A stretch of DNA of 32,625 bases from a virus: IMG/VR virus record IMGVR_UViG_3300020410_000040, positions 1 to 32,625 of that record; one strand, written 5' to 3'. The notes beneath the pieces were generated by a model, which searched no databases, was not told the DNA's origin, and saw nothing but the letters and a program-made list of their open reading frames with translations. The translations under genes were made by a program, and so were the position numbers. This document shows positions 22,465 through 28,557 of this stretch, one piece after another. The number at the start of each line of letters is the position of its first letter. Within the stretch, counting starts at the first letter, position 1.

Positions 22465-22917
22465 ATGGCAGAAGTAGAATATAAGGGGATAAAGATAGGA
22501 GGCAGTAAGCTCCTACTAATACTTCCTTTACTAGGAACCCTAATAGGTGGCCTATGGGGAGGTTTTGAACTCTATAATCGTCTATTGATCGCAGAAAAGA
22601 AGCTAAATAATCTAAATCCAGCGGCCATACAAGCCGAGGTAGCACGTTTAGAATCCATGTATGATGTATTGGAGGGTTCAATGAGAGCAGACATAGATCT
22701 AGCTCTTAAAGAAGCTGAAGAAGCTCGAGACTATGCAAGAGATATAGATAAGACTTCCGCCGATACTAATAGAGACATTCGTAAGGACATGTATGCCATG
22801 GAACAAGAAATGCAAAAGCGTTTTAGAGAAATGGATGCAGACATTCGCGATAATAAGGCTGAATTAGAAGACAAAATTCAAACTGTATTAGAAAACCCAC
22901 TTAACGACGTAGAATAG
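22465..22917 (+). CDS. membrane-anchored coiled-coil protein, 150 aa
   Basis: One transmembrane segment (about 15-35, LLLILPLLGTLIGGLWGGFEL) is followed by a long charged helical region with heptad character (about 38-140). It starts 3 bases after the nidogen-like gene with AAGGAG upstream, and ends at a strong terminator. Probably works with the two exported proteins; similar short anchored coiled-coil genes follow nidogen-like genes in marine phages. No specific function known. Confidence 0.75.
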   Translation: MAEVEYKGIKIGGSKLLLILPLLGTLIGGLWGGFELYNRLLIAEKKLNNLNPAAIQAEVARLESMYDVLEGSMRADIDLALKEAEEARDYARDIDKTSADTNRDIRKDMYAMEQEMQKRFREMDADIRDNKAELEDKIQTVLENPLNDVE

Positions 22918-22922
22918 TCAAA

Positions 22923-22949
22923 AAAAGGGGCTAAAAACTAGCCCCTTTT
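22923..22949 (+). terminator. strong bidirectional terminator
   Basis: AAAAGGGGCTA / TAGCCCCTTTT perfect 11 bp stem with loop AAAAC. The U-run works for the plus operon, and the mirror A-run works for the convergent minus gene ending at 22958. Confidence 0.9.
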
Positions 22950-22957
22950 CTATGCTC

Positions 22958-23116
22958 TTATTTAGACCAAGTTATGCCACGGTATATGCCATGTTGCATA
23001 CCGTTGGACTCTGCCTTAATAGGACCATGTTTTACACCACGGTAGATACCACCACGAGCTTTTCTAGCTTCTTTGATAAGTGATTCTTTGGTGTATGTTA
23101 TGCCTCTATAAGTCAT
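22958..23116 (-). CDS. small YRG-repeat protein, 52 aa
   Basis: MTYRGITYTKESLIKEARKA, then RGGIYRGVKHGP, then a MQHGIYRGITW ending. Three YRG(I/V) units recall the YRG motif of the DUF4278 family known from cyanobacteria and their phages; function unknown. GGAGG lies 5-6 bases before ATG 23116. It ends at the shared terminator. Upstream, 23117-23292 has no gene but has small hairpins. Confidence 0.7.
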   Translation of the reverse strand: MTYRGITYTKESLIKEARKARGGIYRGVKHGPIKAESNGMQHGIYRGITWSK

Positions 23117-23292
23117 CTCATCCTCCTTACGTTTTACTGTTAAAAGAATGCGTTCCTTCGACTTTCGGTCTCGTTCGGCTGACTGCCTACTAGCTTACCC
23201 TCTGAATAGAGGAGGTTTTCAGGTCTACTTCCGTTCACTGCTACATTTAGAGTGAATGAACGATTGTATTGTAATAGTTGCCTATTACTGTT
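23117..23292. other. non-coding leader with small hairpins
   Basis: I see no ORF here. CCTCT-GAAT-AGAGG forms a hairpin near 23199-23212 and TTCACT/AGTGAA pairs across 23234-23256. It could be a structured leader of the YRG gene. No tRNA fold was found. Confidence 0.35.
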
Positions 23293-23517
23293 TTATTTAT
23301 GTATTTTAGTATTTACAGTTAATGGATTGGGTTCCCCGTCCTCTGGCCAGCCATTAAACAGATCTCCTTGTTTCATTAGCTCCAAATCCTTTACATTAAA
23401 AGTAATTGCTTTCTCGTCTAGAGGATTATTATCTACTTTAACGGTTACAGGTTCTTCAGGTAGTTTACCGTCAAGTTCCTCTCCTCTCCAAAAATTACTT
23501 AAATCATATACGCCCAT
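23293..23517 (-). CDS. hypothetical protein, 74 aa
   Basis: Starts MGVYDLSNFWRGEELDGKLP; acidic, soluble, with beta-like stretches (EPVTVKVDNN, KAITFNVKDLEL). No family recognised. AAGGA lies 6 bases before ATG 23517. It follows the small membrane genes on the same strand by 53 bases. Confidence 0.7.
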   Translation of the reverse strand: MGVYDLSNFWRGEELDGKLPEEPVTVKVDNNPLDEKAITFNVKDLELMKQGDLFNGWPEDGEPNPLTVNTKIHK

Positions 23518-23570
23518 TTTAGTTCCTTTCTCGGTTTAGAATAACGAAGTTTACGACGAAGTCAGATAGT

Positions 23571-23729
23571 TTAGCCCCAGAATCTATAAGGGTCGCCAAG
23601 CCCATATAGCCCACACCATATATTTAGCACAAGCCAGTATAACGGTTCGTAGGCTACGACTGCGAAGACCACGAAAGTTAATAAGGATAGTGCAGGATTA
23701 GCTGCTACAAAATTTTTAAATTTATCCAT
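23571..23729 (-). CDS. small membrane protein, 52 aa
   Basis: MDKFKNFVAANPALSLLTFV then VFAVVAYEPLYWLVLNIWCG: one or two transmembrane segments and a short aromatic C-terminus. GGAG lies 7 bases before ATG 23729. Overlaps the upstream 30-aa ORF by 8 bases, so probably coupled. Function unknown. Confidence 0.65.
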   Translation of the reverse strand: MDKFKNFVAANPALSLLTFVVFAVVAYEPLYWLVLNIWCGLYGLGDPYRFWG

Positions 23730-23814
23730 ATATCTGCTCCAAAATGAAAATCCCTAAAAATACGAACCACATGACGTATAAGGGACTAAAGTTAATATGA
23801 AAGTTTTTATTCAT
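23722..23814 (-). CDS. small membrane peptide, about 30 aa
   Basis: MNKNFHINFSPLYVMWFVFL then GIFILEQIYG, one transmembrane segment. An ATG two codons earlier (23820) is equally possible. Its stop overlaps the next gene's start region. A 12-codon ORF (23811-23849) ends in an ATGA overlap with this start and may couple it to the 94-aa gene. Confidence 0.5.
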   Translation of the reverse strand: MNKNFHINFSPLYVMWFVFLGIFILEQIYG

Positions 23815-23841
23815 AGCCATTGCCACCAAGGATTAAAGTCT

Positions 23842-24126
23842 TTAAACATAGTTAGCCCACTTAGAAGGTCTAATCCACTTAACACCATCCCAGATACATG
23901 AAGGGTCATTACCACATTCACAAAGTTCTGGAAGATACAAATAATCTATTTTGTCAATATTAGCATAATTACTCGTATCTATTGTAGTAGGTATGTAATA
24001 GTTAGGACCATCCATATAATAATGATACGGTAATTGTGCAGGTGGATAGAATATAGGCAATATCATTAAGCCTAATAATACTATAGCTGCTGTAATCCAA
24101 GCCAATCTAATCATAAATCTTTTCAT
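23842..24126 (-). CDS. membrane-anchored protein, 94 aa
   Basis: An N-terminal signal-anchor (MKRFMIRLAWITAAIVLLGL then MILPIFY) is followed by a Tyr/Pro-rich region and a small C-terminal segment with CECGNDPSC. Function unknown. AGGAG stands 4 bases before ATG 24126. First gene behind two promoter signals (a sigma70-type site at 24145-24173 and a late box at 24134-24141). Leads a run of very small membrane genes. Confidence 0.7.
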   Translation of the reverse strand: MKRFMIRLAWITAAIVLLGLMILPIFYPPAQLPYHYYMDGPNYYIPTTIDTSNYANIDKIDYLYLPELCECGNDPSCIWDGVKWIRPSKWANYV

Positions 24127-24133
24127 ATACTCC

Positions 24134-24141
24134 TATTTATA
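24134..24141 (-). promoter_or_regulatory. T4-type late promoter box
   Basis: Minus strand TATAAATA directly followed by GGAG, ending 7 bases before ATG 24126. It overlaps the transcription start of the sigma70-type promoter just upstream. Confidence 0.45.
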
Positions 24142-24144
24142 CAC

Positions 24145-24173
24145 ATGATACATTATAACGATGCTTATGTAAA
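24145..24173 (-). promoter_or_regulatory. sigma70-type promoter
   Basis: Minus strand TTTACA (24168-24173), 17 bp, TATCAT (24145-24150). The predicted start near 24138 leaves a short leader with AGGAG. It lacks the GGT spacer motif of the main family. Confidence 0.5.
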
Positions 24174-24491
24174 GACTGTATAGGACCATTTATCGGAGCT
24201 TGGCCATATGGTCTGGATTTTTCTGGTTTTTCAAAATTTTCCGTTTTTTCGCCTTTTTTGCGTCGAGATTTTCTGAGGATTTTTCTGTATATAGCGCCTT
24301 TCTCTATACTCTCTTATATAGCGAACTTTTTTTGACTTTTACAGCTCCCAGGATTTTTTCAGAAAGGATTCTTGACAGAAAAATGTATTGGGCTATATGC
24401 CTCCCTATACCGACCCTACCCAAATATTTTCCATAGCTCAACCATGGCGAAGGCGAGCATCTTGCCCGCCTCCTACTTCAAGCGCTGCTAT
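24174..24491. other. non-coding region with phased T-tracts
   Basis: No convincing gene. Seven T-runs of 4-6 bases lie at 24218-24284, most about 8-11 bp apart, as in intrinsically curved DNA. TATATAGCG occurs twice (24288-24296, 24315-24323). Near the right end GGCGAGC/GCCCGCC (24453-24471 area) can form a hairpin after the minus gene ending at 24492, without a clear U-run. Confidence 0.45.
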
Positions 24492-25034
24492 CTAGCCAGC
24501 TAACTCTTCTAGCTCATCTGCTGCTATCTCTATAGCATCTGTTCGCTTTTCATTACGCTTGCCCATATAGACTATGTCTGTATTTCTAGCAAACTCACTT
24601 AGAGGCCTATTCTCTACTGAAAAGACTATACGCTTAGACTTATAGTAATCTGTAGATCTGCTATCTAGACTAAACTGATATTCTCCGTGAATATATCCGT
24701 ATAGCCATTGATTCATTAGATCTTTATGTAGACCTACCTTATTCTCTAACTCTTCTAAAGGCATAGTTAGAATTGCTACGATATCAGCTACCTTATACTG
24801 GAAGGACTGGAGCTTACTATCTCGACTCCCTCCATAAGCATTGTCACTAAGATATGTGAATTGAAAGTGATACTCGTTCTTAACGATGTTCTCACACGCC
24901 TTTTTCACATCTGTATAAGATGCTGCTACTATAATATCCCACAGTTTTAAGCTAAATGGCTTTTCAAATGTAGTGAAGTGCTCGGGTATGCCGTATTTAC
25001 CCTCTTCTTTAGCGGCTTTATAGAATTTATCCAT
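24492..25034 (-). CDS. hypothetical protein, 180 aa
   Basis: Starts MDKFYKAAKEEGKYGIPEHF; mixed helical protein with no family I recognise. Segments include YHFQFTYLSDNAYGGSRDSK and IVFSVENRPLSEFARN, and an acidic C-terminal helix (IEIAADELEELAG). The start overlaps the upstream stop (TAATG), so it is the distal gene of the operon from promoter C (25911). Confidence 0.7.
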   Translation of the reverse strand: MDKFYKAAKEEGKYGIPEHFTTFEKPFSLKLWDIIVAASYTDVKKACENIVKNEYHFQFTYLSDNAYGGSRDSKLQSFQYKVADIVAILTMPLEELENKVGLHKDLMNQWLYGYIHGEYQFSLDSRSTDYYKSKRIVFSVENRPLSEFARNTDIVYMGKRNEKRTDAIEIAADELEELAG

Positions 25035-25423
25035 TAACTAACCTCCTTTAATCGATAATTACTCCAAAATTCGTTAGGATTATCTCCTGTATATTCCATT
25101 CTAGCCTGGAGAGCTATCTGGAAGTTCTTGTATTTGTATAGTTCTAACCACGGTGCATCACGCATTTCGCCTTGATTACAATCATAAGAGTAGGTGCCAT
25201 TACATGTATCTTCACCATTCTCATAATCGCCGTCCATGCAGCTATTGCCTGCACATTCAGGACATATACCATGCGCTACCATCTCTAGTGCGCCATATAT
25301 ACGACTACCATCGTAATTGTCTAGTTCTGACATAAGAGGTTCTATTTCTTCCTCATATTCACTTGGCAAGAAACCACCGTCTCTTGCCTTACTGAAATCT
25401 AAATGTAAATCTTCAAATCTCAT
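25034..25423 (-). CDS. Cys-containing hypothetical protein, 129 aa
   Basis: Starts MRFEDLHLDFSKARDGGFLP. A central ICPECAGNSCMDGDYENGED followed by C and C forms a possible zinc ribbon (CxxC...C...C). No family recognised. Joined to both neighbours by TAATG overlaps. Confidence 0.7.
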   Translation of the reverse strand: MRFEDLHLDFSKARDGGFLPSEYEEEIEPLMSELDNYDGSRIYGALEMVAHGICPECAGNSCMDGDYENGEDTCNGTYSYDCNQGEMRDAPWLELYKYKNFQIALQARMEYTGDNPNEFWSNYRLKEVS

Positions 25424-25521
25424 TACTTAACTCCAAAATCCTTTTTGACATCCTCTAAGGACTCTGTGCTTAAAAGCACGAGTCCGAAGATTAGCATTCC
25501 TACTGTAAACAAGATTTCCAT
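25423..25521 (-). CDS. 32-aa membrane peptide
   Basis: MEILFTVGMLIFGLVLLSTE then SLEDVKKDFGVK: an N-terminal transmembrane segment and a charged tail. Its ATG directly follows the stop of the 118-aa gene, and its own stop overlaps the next start (TAATG). The tight coupling supports real translation. Function unknown. Confidence 0.6.
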   Translation of the reverse strand: MEILFTVGMLIFGLVLLSTESLEDVKKDFGVK

Positions 25522-25878
25522 TTACGCCACCTCCACGTCTAAGTGACATGCATTGGTGTATTGCATACCTTGTTCTGAGAAGTCGAAGTATTTGACGAAA
25601 TCTGTAAGTCCTGCTGCCTTAGCAACATTCTCACAAAATTTGGTGTCTGAGTAAACTTCCCAACCCTCATATTCAGGATGGAAAATAAGTCCTTCAGTAA
25701 TTGTAAAGTCTTCTGAACCGTCATCGTTGAAATATTTTGTTTCGATGATTTGAACAGTTGACACGAATATAGAGCTAGGCACATTCACGCCGTCTCTATC
25801 CCAGATGCTGTCTCCAGCAGTTTTAACAACCTGGTTTAAACCAACTTGTTTTAGTATAGTTTCTTTTTTATCTACCAT
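25522..25878 (-). CDS. hypothetical protein, 118 aa
   Basis: Starts MVDKKETILKQVGLNQVVKT. Contains IFVSTVQIIETKYFNDDG and LIFHPEYEGWEVYSDTKF. No family recognised. GGAGG upstream of ATG 25878; first gene behind promoter C. Confidence 0.7.
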   Translation of the reverse strand: MVDKKETILKQVGLNQVVKTAGDSIWDRDGVNVPSSIFVSTVQIIETKYFNDDGSEDFTITEGLIFHPEYEGWEVYSDTKFCENVAKAAGLTDFVKYFDFSEQGMQYTNACHLDVEVA

Positions 25879-25910
25879 TATTTGGACCTCCTTTTTAACA
25901 GTATGTCTAT

Positions 25911-25939
25911 ATTATGCCCTCTAAAGGACCAAATGTCAA
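25911..25939 (-). promoter_or_regulatory. phage sigma70-type promoter, conserved-spacer family (C)
   Basis: TTGACA (25934-25939), 17 bp spacer with GGT at 4-6 and GGG at its end, CATAAT (25911-25916). Spacer start TTTGGTCCT is identical to promoter A. Confidence 0.85.
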
Positions 25940-25952
25940 GCGATTTTGAGGG

Positions 25953-26132
25953 TTATTTTTTCTCCTCCCAACCCTCGTCTATTAACTCCTGTTTAGTTGT
26001 TTGTGTAAACCACTCTATAAACATATAGTCTGTTAATTTCCAAACAGTATTATCACACAAAGTAATTTCAGCTACTTTAGTGTCGCTTACTAATACTTCT
26101 CCCTTTTTTATTATTTTATATTGTTTTGTCAT
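25953..26132 (-). CDS. small hypothetical protein, 59 aa
   Basis: MTKQYKIIKKGEVLVSDTKV then AEITLCDNTVWKLTDYMFIE and a charged tail. Beta-like N-terminus, no family recognised. GGAGG lies 6 bases before ATG 26132. It follows the 125-aa gene by 12 bases on the same strand. Confidence 0.7.
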   Translation of the reverse strand: MTKQYKIIKKGEVLVSDTKVAEITLCDNTVWKLTDYMFIEWFTQTTKQELIDEGWEEKK

Positions 26133-26144
26133 TCTGTTCCTCCC

Positions 26145-26522
26145 TTATGTAAAACTGTCCGCTAACACGTTTTTTAAACATTGTGTATATGTAATGTCAT
26201 TATTGTAAAAAGTGCCGTCAGCCTTTTCCTCGTTTATGTCGCTATACATGTAATTAATGCAACAATTAATACATTCAGCCTCACTTGTAAATACACATAA
26301 ACTCGCTGCGTTACAAAGTAAGTCGTCTCCGCTACTAAACATGTAATAGTTTTGTCCGCTAATACCTCTTACCTCGTAAGTTTTATCGCGTGCAACTGCC
26401 TCTAACAATTCCTGTATGTTTACAGTCACACGTTCATAACTGTAACTGTCCTCAATATACAAATCCATCGCAAGTTCCCCTGCCTCGTGTTTCGCTACTA
26501 TTTGTTCAATTGTTTTATACAT
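26145..26522 (-). CDS. hypothetical protein, 125 aa
   Basis: Starts MYKTIEQIVAKHEAGELAMD. Contains SYERVTVNIQELLEAV, a GQNYYMFSSGDDLL strand and a Cys-rich segment (CINCCINYMY). No family recognised. ATG 26522 is chosen for GGGAG upstream and the 8-base overlap with the previous gene; a longer version starts inside that gene. Confidence 0.65.
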   Translation of the reverse strand: MYKTIEQIVAKHEAGELAMDLYIEDSYSYERVTVNIQELLEAVARDKTYEVRGISGQNYYMFSSGDDLLCNAASLCVFTSEAECINCCINYMYSDINEEKADGTFYNNDITYTQCLKNVLADSFT

Positions 26523-26709
26523 TAAAGTTTTCTCCCTCAAGTAATACTGTCATTGCCTCGTGTAGTAAATCGTCAAACTGTTCCTTGTTTAAGTCGTTTA
26601 ATACACCCTCTGCTATAAAGTTTAACAGTTCAAGTTTATAGTTTGTGTTATTAACTACAATCTCATTCTCGTTCATGTAGTCTACTATTTCTTGTGTTAC
26701 TTCTCTCAT
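26515..26709 (-). CDS. hypothetical protein, 64 aa
   Basis: MREVTQEIVDYMNENEIVVN then a helical acidic part (EQFDDLLHEAMTVLL). No family recognised. First gene behind promoter G; no strong ribosome site is visible before ATG 26709. Confidence 0.65.
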   Translation of the reverse strand: MREVTQEIVDYMNENEIVVNNTNYKLELLNFIAEGVLNDLNKEQFDDLLHEAMTVLLEGENFNV

Positions 26710-26744
26710 ATTTTTTACACTTTTAGTTAATTAATTTAAAAACA

Positions 26745-26773
26745 ATTATGCACTATTACTAACTAAATTACAA
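26745..26773 (-). promoter_or_regulatory. phage sigma70-type promoter, variant of conserved-spacer family (G)
   Basis: TTGTAA (26768-26773), 17 bp spacer with AGT at 4-6 and GTG at its end, CATAAT (26745-26750). Divergent from promoter F; the 26774-26848 gap between them is A/T-rich. Confidence 0.6.
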
Positions 26774-26848
26774 GTGTTTTTTTAAGTTTTTTTATATTAT
26801 TTTGTTATTTAAAAACATTTGTTAGAAGGAAATATTATAAAAAAGGAC

Positions 26849-26877
26849 TTGACATTTGGTTCGTTTGAGTCCATCAT
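26849..26877 (+). promoter_or_regulatory. phage sigma70-type promoter, conserved-spacer family (F), plus strand
   Basis: TTGACA (26849-26854), 17 bp spacer starting TTTGGT, CATCAT (26872-26877). The only plus-strand member with a good -10. Confidence 0.75.
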
Positions 26878-26910
26878 AGTAGACAGTTAATTAAAAAGTG
26901 AGGATTTTTT

Positions 26911-27123
26911 ATGTTAAGAATGGCAAATGAAACACACGGTTCTCCATATGATCGGGGTTCAGCCGACAGTTGGTATAACCGTCCTCGTAAGCCACATTTC
27001 TATCCACATGGCACCTACAATGGTGAGGCTGTTACTGAATACGAAATGACTAATGAGGAAATTAGTGCATATCATCAAGGATATGACGACAATGAAGCAT
27101 CAGGAGGTAAGAAGGAGTGGTAA
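26911..27123 (+). CDS. conserved small phage protein, 70 aa
   Basis: Contains ETHGSPYDRGSADSWYNR, PHGTYNGEAVTEYEMT and a C-terminal YHQGYDDNEASGGKKEW. The pattern HGSPYDRGSADS...P.G.YNG...E....AY..GY..NE resembles a short conserved protein found in diverse tailed phages; function unknown. GAGG lies 7 bases before ATG 26911. It is the single gene behind promoter F and ends in a long inverted repeat. Confidence 0.8.
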   Translation: MLRMANETHGSPYDRGSADSWYNRPRKPHFYPHGTYNGEAVTEYEMTNEEISAYHQGYDDNEASGGKKEW

Positions 27124-27139
27124 AATCCTTCCTCCTGAT
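27099..27139 (+). terminator. long inverted repeat at the end of the 70-aa gene
   Basis: ATCAGGAGG (27099-27107) and AAGGA (27112-27116) pair with TCCTT (27126-27130) and CCTCCTGAT (27131-27139): 14 bp with a 4-base bulge and a 9-base loop that spans the stop codon. There is no U-run, so it may be a processing or stability element rather than a simple terminator. Confidence 0.45.
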
Positions 27140-27254
27140 TCTAACCTTGGGGGCTGGGCAGGACCTCGCCATGCCCCCTGCAGGTCATGGTTACCACACC
27201 AGGCACCAGGCCCAAATCAATGACTTAGGGGCGACACTTCAGGTAGGACCTCAG

Positions 27255-27422
27255 CCCCTTGTAAAGAAATATTTTGACCCTGCCCCTCAGAGGACCCTGG
27301 GAGACCCTTGTAAAGAAATATTTAGGGTCTGAGTAGTCAGCACCCGCACCAGCCCCTTGTAAAGGTTTATTTTGCCCCTGGTGGTAGTTTATTCCGCACC
27401 AGTCCCTTGTATAGAAATATTT
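27255..27422 (+). repeat. four iterons of CCCTTGTAAAGAAATATTT with 49-50 bp period
   Basis: Copies begin at 27255, 27304, 27353 and 27403. Copies 1 and 2 share CCCTTGTAAAGAAATATTT exactly, copy 4 has one change and copy 3 keeps CCCTTGTAAAG then TTTATTTT. Units 2 and 3 also share CGCACCAG at their ends. Confidence 0.85.
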
Positions 27423-27423
27423 A

Positions 27424-27447
27424 GGGGGTGGGGTGGGTGGTGGTGGG
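27424..27447 (+). other. canonical G-quadruplex motif
   Basis: G5-T-G4-T-G3-(7 bases)-G3 on the plus strand, directly after the fourth iteron. Loops 1, 1 and 7 fit the standard G3+N1-7 rule. Confidence 0.7.
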
Positions 27448-27594
27448 CATACCGGTGGCTCGTGGTGGTGGTGCCCTGCGCATGGTGGTGGTGGGTCAGT
27501 GGTGGTAAAATCCAGCCACCAGGAGGTCCTCTGGTGGCCGGTGGTTAGTGGTGGTTGTTGGCTCTTGTGACTCTACGCCACCTCAAGGGTCCCG

Positions 27595-27828
27595 CTAACC
27601 GTGTGGTCCAGGGCGATTCATTGCGTCCTGGAAGAAGTCCTCTGCCATTAGATCTATTAGGGCATCTCTGGCCTTATCTTGATCTTCTAGAGGACCAGCT
27701 AAAAACTGTGTGCCCTTACCTCTCTGTAGTAGCTGTCTGCTAACTGCTGAGAATGCCATCTTTGAAACCTTGCTGACTGCTTCGTCTATCGCTTGGTCTA
27801 CTATCATGTCATTTACTGGGTGGCTCAT
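27595..27828 (-). CDS. hypothetical protein, 77 aa
   Basis: MSHPVNDMIVDQAIDEAVSK then a helical stretch, FLAGPLEDQDKARDALIDLM and a short Pro/Gly tail. Predicted all-helical; no family recognised. ATG 27828 lies downstream of promoter D with only a weak ribosome site (GGATAG). Confidence 0.6.
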   Translation of the reverse strand: MSHPVNDMIVDQAIDEAVSKVSKMAFSAVSRQLLQRGKGTQFLAGPLEDQDKARDALIDLMAEDFFQDAMNRPGPHG

Positions 27829-27860
27829 TTTTTCTATCCGTTCTTTTAGTTTATGTGTAT

Positions 27861-27889
27861 ATTATGCACTCTGTCGAACCTAATGTCAA
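27861..27889 (-). promoter_or_regulatory. phage sigma70-type promoter, conserved-spacer family (D)
   Basis: TTGACA (27884-27889), 17 bp spacer with GGT at 4-6 and GTG at its end, CATAAT (27861-27866), then ATACACATA as in promoter A. Confidence 0.85.
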
Positions 27890-28106
27890 GCGATTTCCTG
27901 AAAGATTTGTGAAAGATTTAGGGCGCCTCAGGGCTTGACTTTTGGTCGGCCTTTGGTTACCTCCACGTAGATTCTACGGTTTTACCAATACCCTATTCAA
28001 GTATAGAATGTGTGTAATTGTGTGTAGAAGTGTGTGTAAATAGACTATTGACCCTGGGCTATGCGTATCTGTGTGTAATTACGCTCCTGCGTTAGTATTC
28101 TCTGTA
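27890..28106. other. non-coding region with TGTGTGTAA repeats and a promoter remnant
   Basis: No gene seen. TTGACT-TTTGGT at 27935-27946 (plus) matches the promoter family without a -10. CGTAG-ATT-CTACG (27966-27978) is a small palindrome. TGTGTGTAA or near copies occur at 28009, 28019, 28031 and 28070, with a shorter one at 28113. Confidence 0.5.
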
Positions 28107-28223
28107 TTATTCTGTGTAATCTCTCTTAGGACTCTCTAATCTCTCTATTAAAGCTCTCTGATACTCGTATAACCCTTCCTTACATGTGAATATAGCTCTT
28201 ATGTGTTTAAGTATCTCTTTCAT
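28107..28223 (-). CDS. possible small protein, 38 aa
   Basis: MKEILKHIRAIFTCKEGLYE then YQRALIERLESPKRDYTE. It starts 2 bases after the stop of the 68-aa gene. Charged helical composition looks coding, but there is no good ribosome site. Function unknown. Confidence 0.45.
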   Translation of the reverse strand: MKEILKHIRAIFTCKEGLYEYQRALIERLESPKRDYTE

Positions 28224-28224
28224 G

Positions 28225-28431
28225 TTAAGGATTTAATACTCCTAATACATAGTTCTCTGCTACATTCTCTGCCCATATCTCTGAATGCTCGTAACATGTG
28301 ATTTTATCTACTCTCAGCCCGTTGTTGGCCAATACTACATAGAATCCTTGTTTGTTCTCCTTGACAACCGCCGTTCGGCTCTCATATTCATCGGTTCCAT
28401 GGTATGTGTGATATAGTTTGTCATCTGCCAT
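28225..28431 (-). CDS. hypothetical protein, 68 aa
   Basis: MADDKLYHTYHGTDEYESRT, then a beta-like GFYVVLANNGLRVDKIT and a helical end. No family recognised. GGAG lies 9 bases before ATG 28431. Direct repeats at 28468-28510 lie just upstream and may control it. Confidence 0.65.
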   Translation of the reverse strand: MADDKLYHTYHGTDEYESRTAVVKENKQGFYVVLANNGLRVDKITCYEHSEIWAENVAENYVLGVLNP

Positions 28432-28467
28432 TATAATTTCTCCGTCATCCGCGTGCTTACTTCGTAA

Positions 28468-28510
28468 TCTTATCGTTAAACTCTGATCGTTAGAGTAATG
28501 ATCTGATCGT
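28468..28510. repeat. TCTGATCGT direct repeats upstream of the 68-aa gene
   Basis: TCTGATCGT at 28482-28490 and 28502-28510, exactly 20 bp apart, with a near copy TCTTATCGT at 28468-28476. Spacing of two helical turns suggests a protein-binding site. Confidence 0.5.
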
Positions 28511-28557
28511 AATATTATTTATCGCCTAAGTAATTAGTTATCTTATAAGTGGTGTTC

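Larger units (their letters stand above)
27140..27594. other. G+C-rich non-coding region (candidate origin or regulatory locus)
   Basis: About 455 bases with no convincing gene; G+C reaches about 70% over 27421-27480 in an otherwise A+T-rich genome. It holds tandem 49-50 bp repeats (27255-27422), a G-quadruplex motif (27424-27447), many GGTGG runs, and GGGGGC/GCCCCC arms near 27149-27178. Function unknown. Confidence 0.6.

Noticed and set aside
23130-23260. Possible tRNA or other structured RNA gene
   Set aside because: No acceptor stem or T-loop consensus could be matched on either strand; only short hairpins are visible.
23811-23849. 12-codon ORF between the 94-aa and 30-aa genes
   Set aside because: The start and stop overlaps are suggestive, but it is too short to claim as a gene; mentioned only as a possible coupling element.
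24373-24402. Plus-strand TTGACA with a possible -10
   Set aside because: The -10 would be ATATGC or TATATG and no plus-strand gene follows; it lacks the family spacer motif.
24200-24436. Plus-strand 78-codon frame rich in Phe
   Set aside because: The Phe content comes from phased T-tracts; there is no ribosome site and no family resemblance. I treat it as non-coding.
24432-24473. 14-codon ORF after GGAGG, downstream of the 180-aa gene
   Set aside because: Good ribosome site but very short and overlapping a hairpin; not enough support.
27117-27332. Plus-strand 71-codon frame in the G+C-rich region
   Set aside because: GTG start inside the previous gene's inverted repeat, low-complexity product that runs through the iterons; more likely chance in G+C-rich DNA.
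27255-27422. Possible CRISPR array
   Set aside because: Only four degenerate repeats, the intervening segments share sequence with each other, and there are no cas genes.
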